This document shows positions 59,241 through 64,000 of a DNA stretch of 64,000 nt, piece by piece. Both the position numbers and the translations under genes were made by a program. Numbering within the stretch: position 1 is the first letter of the stretch; every line of letters begins with the position of its first letter. The notes below the pieces were generated by a model. That model searched no databases. It worked only from the letters and a program-made list of their open reading frames with translations, and had not been told where the DNA came from. The DNA comes from JACRCT01 sp049841135 (GTDB lineage Bacteria; Myxococcota; Myxococcia; Myxococcales; UBA5297), in the NCBI GenBank assembly GCA_049841135.1, contig JASGHK010000002.1, forward strand, positions 930,001 to 994,000, in the 5' to 3' direction.

Positions 59241-60092
59241 TTACTGGGCCTGGCTGCGCACGCCGCGCCGCCGCCCGGTGACGATGTACTTGTCGGTCCG
59301 CTTGTTCTTGCGGGTCTTCAGGCCCTTGGTCTTCTGGCCCCACGGCGAGACCGGGTGCGGGTTGCCCTGGCCGGACTTGCCTTCGCCACCACCGTGTGGG
59401 TGGTCGACGGGGTTCATCGCCAGACCGCGGACCGTCGGGCGAACGCCCAGCCAGCGCATGCGGCCGGCCTTGCCCAGCCGGACGATCTCGTTCTCGATGT
59501 TGCCGACCTGGCCCACGGTCGCACGGCACTCCTGGAGGACCGAGCGGACCTCGCCGGAGGGCATGCGGATCTGGACGTAGCGGCCTTCCTTCGCCATCAG
59601 CTGGCCCCAGCTGCCCGCCGAGCGGATCATCTGGGCGCCGCGGCCCGGACGCATCTCCACGTTGTGGATGACGGTGCCGAGGGGGATGTTGATGAGCGGC
59701 AGGCTGTTGCCGGGACGGATGTCCGCGGCCTCGCCGGAGACGAGGCTGTCGCCCACGTTCACGCCGACCGGGCAGAGGATGTAGCGCTTCTCGCCGTCCG
59801 CGTAGTGGAGCAGCGCCAGGCGGGCGGAGCGGTTCGGGTCGTACTCGATGTGAGCGACCTTGGCCGGCACGCCGTCCTTGTCGGTGCGCTTCCAGTCGAT
59901 GACGCGGTAGCGCTGCTTGTGGCCGCCGCCCACGTGCCGGGTGGTGATGTGGCCGTGGTTGTTGCGGCCGCCGCGCTTGCGCAGCGACTCGGTCAGCTTC
60001 TTCTCCGGCTTGCGGCGGCTGATCTCGCCGAAGTCGTTGACGGTGGCCAGGCGGCGCCCCGCGCTCGTCGGCTTGTATTGCTTGAGAGGCAT
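59241..60092 (-). CDS. rplB: 50S ribosomal protein L2
   Basis: 283 residues from the ATG at 60092 (AAGGA upstream); an earlier in-frame start adding 9 residues is rejected since MPLKQYKPTSAGRR is the usual beginning. Conserved peptidyl-transferase segments GRNNHGHITTRHVGGGHK and the C-terminal MNPVDHPHGGGEGKS are intact. Confidence 0.98.
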   Translation of the reverse strand: MPLKQYKPTSAGRRLATVNDFGEISRRKPEKKLTESLRKRGGRNNHGHITTRHVGGGHKQRYRVIDWKRTDKDGVPAKVAHIEYDPNRSARLALLHYADGEKRYILCPVGVNVGDSLVSGEAADIRPGNSLPLINIPLGTVIHNVEMRPGRGAQMIRSAGSWGQLMAKEGRYVQIRMPSGEVRSVLQECRATVGQVGNIENEIVRLGKAGRMRWLGVRPTVRGLAMNPVDHPHGGGEGKSGQGNPHPVSPWGQKTKGLKTRKNKRTDKYIVTGRRRGVRSQAQ

Positions 60093-60134
60093 GGCTTGGT
60101 TCCTTGGATCGCCGGCCATCCGGCCGGCTTCCCG

Positions 60135-60422
60135 CTAGGCGGTCTCGAAGAGGTCGATGGACTGCCCTTCCTTCAGGGTGACCACCGCGCGCTTCCAGTT
60201 GGGGCGACGGCCGATGGACCGGCCGATGCGCTTGACCTTGCCGCGGTGGATGCTGGTGCGCACCGCGGTCACGTTGACCTTGAAGAGCTTCTCGATCGCC
60301 TGGGCAATCTCGCTCTTGTTGGCCTCGCGATCGACGAGGAACGAGTACTGGTGGGCTTCCTCGCGGGCCTTGTCGAGCTTCTCGGTGACGATGGGGCCCT
60401 TGATGACGTCGGTCAGGTTCAT
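60135..60422 (-). CDS. rplW: 50S ribosomal protein L23
   Basis: 95 residues: VIKGPIVTEKLDKAREEAHQ start, FLVDREANKSEIAQAIEKLF, KVNVTAVRTSI. Overlaps the rplD stop by 4 bases (ATGA). Docking site for trigger factor and SRP at the tunnel exit. Confidence 0.97.
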   Translation of the reverse strand: MNLTDVIKGPIVTEKLDKAREEAHQYSFLVDREANKSEIAQAIEKLFKVNVTAVRTSIHRGKVKRIGRSIGRRPNWKRAVVTLKEGQSIDLFETA

Positions 60423-61066
60423 GGGGCGAGCGCTCCTTCCAGCTTCTTGGCCGCGTCGGCGGTCAGCACCACGATGTCGTGGTCGAGCATGCTCTCGAGG
60501 TTGACGCCCTCGGGCGGGAGCACGTCGAACGCGCGCATGTTGCGCACGCCGCGGTGGAGGTTCACGTTGTCCTTGGCGTCGACGACCAGCGCGTTCTCGA
60601 GCTTGAGGCCGCTGGTGAGGATCTTCGCCGCGGAGTTGGCCAGCCGCTTGCGGCCCTTGTCGTCCAGCTCGCGAATCTCGATCTTGTCGACGATGAGCAG
60701 CTTCTGCTCACGCGCGAACTGGCTCAGGGCCACGCGCAGTGCGCCGCGGCGCACCTCGCGGGGAGGCCGGTAGGTGTAATCGCGGGCCTTGGGCGCCATC
60801 GCCTTGCCGCCGCCGACCCACTGGCTGGCGCGGGTGGAGCCCTGGCGCGCCCGGCCGGTGTGCTTCTGCTTCCAGGGCTTCTTGCCACCGCCGGAGACGA
60901 GCGAGGTGTTCTTCACCCCGAGCGTGCCCGCGCGGCGGTTGATCGCCTGGAACTTCGCGACCTCGTAGATGAGGTGCTCGTTCGGCTCCGCCGCGAAGAC
61001 CGCGTCGGACAGCTCGATCTCCGAGACCTTCTTCCTGTCCGTGTTGACCACGTCAAACTTTGCCAT
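60419..61066 (-). CDS. rplD: 50S ribosomal protein L4
   Basis: 215 residues: GTLGVKNTSLVSGGGKKPWK, QKHTGRARQGSTRASQWVGG (the rRNA-binding extended loop), KVDIKE-like region LIVDKIEIRELDD and C-terminal domain. L4 is the S10 operon repressor in E. coli. It follows rpsJ directly by 31 bases; rplC, which lies between them in nearly all bacteria, is not here. Confidence 0.97.
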   Translation of the reverse strand: MAKFDVVNTDRKKVSEIELSDAVFAAEPNEHLIYEVAKFQAINRRAGTLGVKNTSLVSGGGKKPWKQKHTGRARQGSTRASQWVGGGKAMAPKARDYTYRPPREVRRGALRVALSQFAREQKLLIVDKIEIRELDDKGRKRLANSAAKILTSGLKLENALVVDAKDNVNLHRGVRNMRAFDVLPPEGVNLESMLDHDIVVLTADAAKKLEGALAP

Positions 61067-61097
61067 GACCGCCTCTATCTGCGCGCCTAGAGCGCCG

Positions 61098-61406
61098 TTA
61101 GGACTTGATCTCCACGTCCACGCCGGCCGACAGGTCGAGCTTCATCAGCGCGTCCAGCGTCTGCTGGGTCGGCTCGAGGATGTCGAGGAGGCGCTTGTGC
61201 GTGCGGATCTCGAACTGCTCGCGGCTCTTCTTGTCGCCGTGAGGGCTGCGGAGCACCGTGAACTTGTTGATGCGCGTCGGCAGCGGAATCGGCCCCGCGA
61301 CCTTGGCGCCGGTACGCTTGGCGGTCTCCACAATCTCACCGGCCGACTGGTCCAGGAGCTTGTGGTCGTAGGCCTTCAGCCGAATCCGGATCTTCTGGGT
61401 TGCCAT
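61098..61406 (-). CDS. rpsJ: 30S ribosomal protein S10
   Basis: 102 residues from MATQKIRIRLKAYDHK at 61406; an ATG one codon earlier and a longer frame are rejected. GPIPLPTRINKFTVLRSPHG and KLDLSAGVDVEIKS are typical. It also serves as NusE in antitermination. Confidence 0.98.
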   Translation of the reverse strand: MATQKIRIRLKAYDHKLLDQSAGEIVETAKRTGAKVAGPIPLPTRINKFTVLRSPHGDKKSREQFEIRTHKRLLDILEPTQQTLDALMKLDLSAGVDVEIKS

Positions 61407-61473
61407 CATCGCCTCGATACCGGGTGCTTCACCGGTGACAAGCCGGGAGTCCACCCGCTTCTGCTATCAGGCC

Positions 61474-61545
61474 GGCGCCTTCCCCTTCTTGAGGAGCGCC
61501 AGCTTCAAGTCGTAACCAGGCGCCGTCCGCCGTCAGACGGACGGC
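61474..61545 (-). promoter_or_regulatory. Two hairpins in the tuf-rpsJ gap (S10 operon leader)
   Basis: GCCGTCCG (61522-61529) and CGGACGGC (61538-61545) form a perfect 8-bp stem with an 8-base loop, about 20 bases after the tuf stop. GGCGC (61474-61478) and GCGCC (61496-61500) form a second, weaker one nearer rpsJ. No T-run follows either. They could separate tuf from the S10 operon or be part of a leader for ribosomal feedback control. Confidence 0.5.
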
Positions 61546-61563
61546 CCCTGGGTCCGGATTCCG

Positions 61564-62757
<1,194 letters not shown>

Positions 62758-62840
62758 TTCCTCGCTCCTCTTTCCGTTCCTTCGTCCCTGTTAGGGTTCT
62801 TCGCCTCTTTTTCGGGTCTGAATCACCCGCCGTTATGTCT

Positions 62841-64000
62841 CTAGTACCCGCGCAGCCTGTGCAACAGTTCCTCTGCCAGACCGCTCGGCACCGGCTGGTA
62901 GTGCGAGAACTGCATCGTGTACGTCGCCCGGCCCTGCGTGAGCGACCTCAGGTCGGTGGCGTAGCCGAACATGCTGGCCAGCGGCACCTGCGCATCGACC
63001 ACCTGCGCACCGGAGCGCGGTTCCATACCAAGAATCTTGCCCCGCCGGCTATTCAAATCGCCCATCACCTCGCCCATGTACTGATCGGGCGTGACCACTT
63101 CGGTCGCCATGAGGGGCTCGAGCAGCATCGGCCCAGCCTTCGCCGCACCGTCCTTCACCGCCATCGACGCCGCGATCTTGAAGCTGATCTCGTCGGAGTC
63201 GACCTCGTGGAAGGAGCCGTCGGTCAGCGTGACCGTCACGTCGACCATGGGGAAGCCGGAGATGACCCCGGCCTCCACGGCCTCCGAGACGCCCTTCTCC
63301 ACCGCCGGGATGTACTCCTTGGGCACCGAGCCGCCCCTGGTCCCGTCGATGAAGTGGAAGCCCTTGCCGGTGCCCGAAGGCTCCAGGCGCAGCCAGACGT
63401 GGCCGTACTGGCCGTGACCACCGGTCTGGCGGATGTACTTGCCCTCGACCTCCACCTTCTTGGTGATGGTCTCGCGGTAGGCGACCTGGGGCTTGCCGAC
63501 GTTGGCCTCCACCTTCCACTCGCGGAAGAGGCGGTCGACGATGATCTCCAGGTGCAGCTCGCCCATGCCGCCGATGAGGGTCTGGCCCGTCTCCTCGTCG
63601 GTCTTGACGCGGAAGCTGGGGTCCTCGATGGCGAGCTTGGCGAGGGCGGTGCCGAGCTTGTCCTGGTCGGCCTTGGTCTTGGGCTCGATGGCGATGAAGA
63701 TGACCGGCTCGGGGAACTCCATCTTGTCGAGGATGACCTGGCGGCCCTCCTCGCACAGCGTCTCGCCTGTGACGGTGAACTTCAGGCCGACGGCGGCGGC
63801 GATGTCCCCGCAGTACACCTCGGAGACGTCCTCGCGCTTGTTGGCGTGCATCTGCAGCACGCGGCCGAACCGCTCCTTCTTCTTCTTGAGCGGGTTGTAG
63901 ACGTGGTCGCCAGACTCGATCTTGCCGGAGTACACGCGGAAGTAGGTCAGCGTGCCGACGAAGGGGTCCGTCTGGATCTTGAAGGCGTAGGCGGCGAACG
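62841..64000 (-). CDS. fusA: Elongation factor G (partial, 5' end outside window)
   Basis: C-terminal about 386 residues; the frame runs open to the window edge (before 63935 it reads FKIQTDPFVGTLTYFRVYSG, domain 2). Domains 3-5 are present, including GMGELHLEII, GGHGQYGHVWLRLEP and the domain IV tip region, ending RLRGY. It drives translocation. Head of the str-S10-spc-alpha array on this strand. Confidence 0.97.
   Translation of the reverse strand, partial: FAAYAFKIQTDPFVGTLTYFRVYSGKIESGDHVYNPLKKKKERFGRVLQMHANKREDVSEVYCGDIAAAVGLKFTVTGETLCEEGRQVILDKMEFPEPVIFIAIEPKTKADQDKLGTALAKLAIEDPSFRVKTDEETGQTLIGGMGELHLEIIVDRLFREWKVEANVGKPQVAYRETITKKVEVEGKYIRQTGGHGQYGHVWLRLEPSGTGKGFHFIDGTRGGSVPKEYIPAVEKGVSEAVEAGVISGFPMVDVTVTLTDGSFHEVDSDEISFKIAASMAVKDGAAKAGPMLLEPLMATEVVTPDQYMGEVMGDLNSRRGKILGMEPRSGAQVVDAQVPLASMFGYATDLRSLTQGRATYTMQFSHYQPVPSGLAEELLHRLRGY

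Noticed and set aside
59241..60119. Longer L2 start at 60119
   Set aside because: The ribosome site and conserved N-terminus MPLKQYKP fit the ATG at 60092.

Overview
The window is GC-rich (roughly two thirds G+C) chromosomal DNA. Several features point to Myxococcota (deltaproteobacterial) ancestry. These are Ser/Thr kinases with zinc ribbons and a PEGA domain, a Stig1-like Cys-repeat lipoprotein, an FHA-type NtrC relative, the pilB-pilT-pilC-pilS-pilR order, a 13-haem lipoprotein, and Lys/Ala-rich tails on ribosomal proteins. This placement comes from gene content only. No rRNA, tRNA, CRISPR array, phage or intact insertion sequence was seen.

Layout. 1-2291: two tandem kinases on the minus strand, the first cut by the window edge. 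2428-8334: rlmH, a 1521-residue lipoprotein made of about 35 Cys-rich repeats, and comF. 8993-10955: an ExbB/ExbD/ExbD proton-channel operon. 11433-13768: an outer-membrane barrel translationally coupled to a 13-haem c-type cytochrome. 13780-23316: a wHTH membrane protein, a lipoprotein coupled to pilR, and the type IV pilus block pilR/S/C/T/B. 23505-25202: an orphan adenine DNA methylase, divergent from pilB. 25216-30363: VWA and DUF4159 proteins and small membrane proteins. 30515-34830: an RpoH-like sigma factor, a DEAD-box helicase and a radical SAM protein. 34900-39053: Hsp20, a YihY membrane protein, and NHEJ LigD activities split over two convergent genes. 39069-44037: a degenerate FHA/AAA+/Fis regulator with a deoxynucleoside kinase, a TPR lipoprotein and two small proteins. 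44455-64000: a nearly canonical str-S10-spc-alpha ribosomal array, all on the minus strand, from fusA (partial) to rplQ, without rplC.

The gene reading frames are interrupted by about 14 single-base indels in 13 genes, including rplO and rpsE. Most of these are one-base insertions in or beside the hexamer GAGCTC. The frames rejoin perfectly when one base is removed, and essential genes are hit, so I treat them as sequence or assembly errors and annotate the full-length genes. The skew toward one motif is itself a finding.

The most interesting biology is the barrel plus 13-haem lipoprotein pair (possible transmembrane electron conduit), the missing rplC, the split LigD system, a sigma-54-type regulator that has lost its sigma-54 contact loop and Walker B acids, a possible three-segment RNA switch between rpsD and rpoA, and the giant Cys-repeat lipoprotein.
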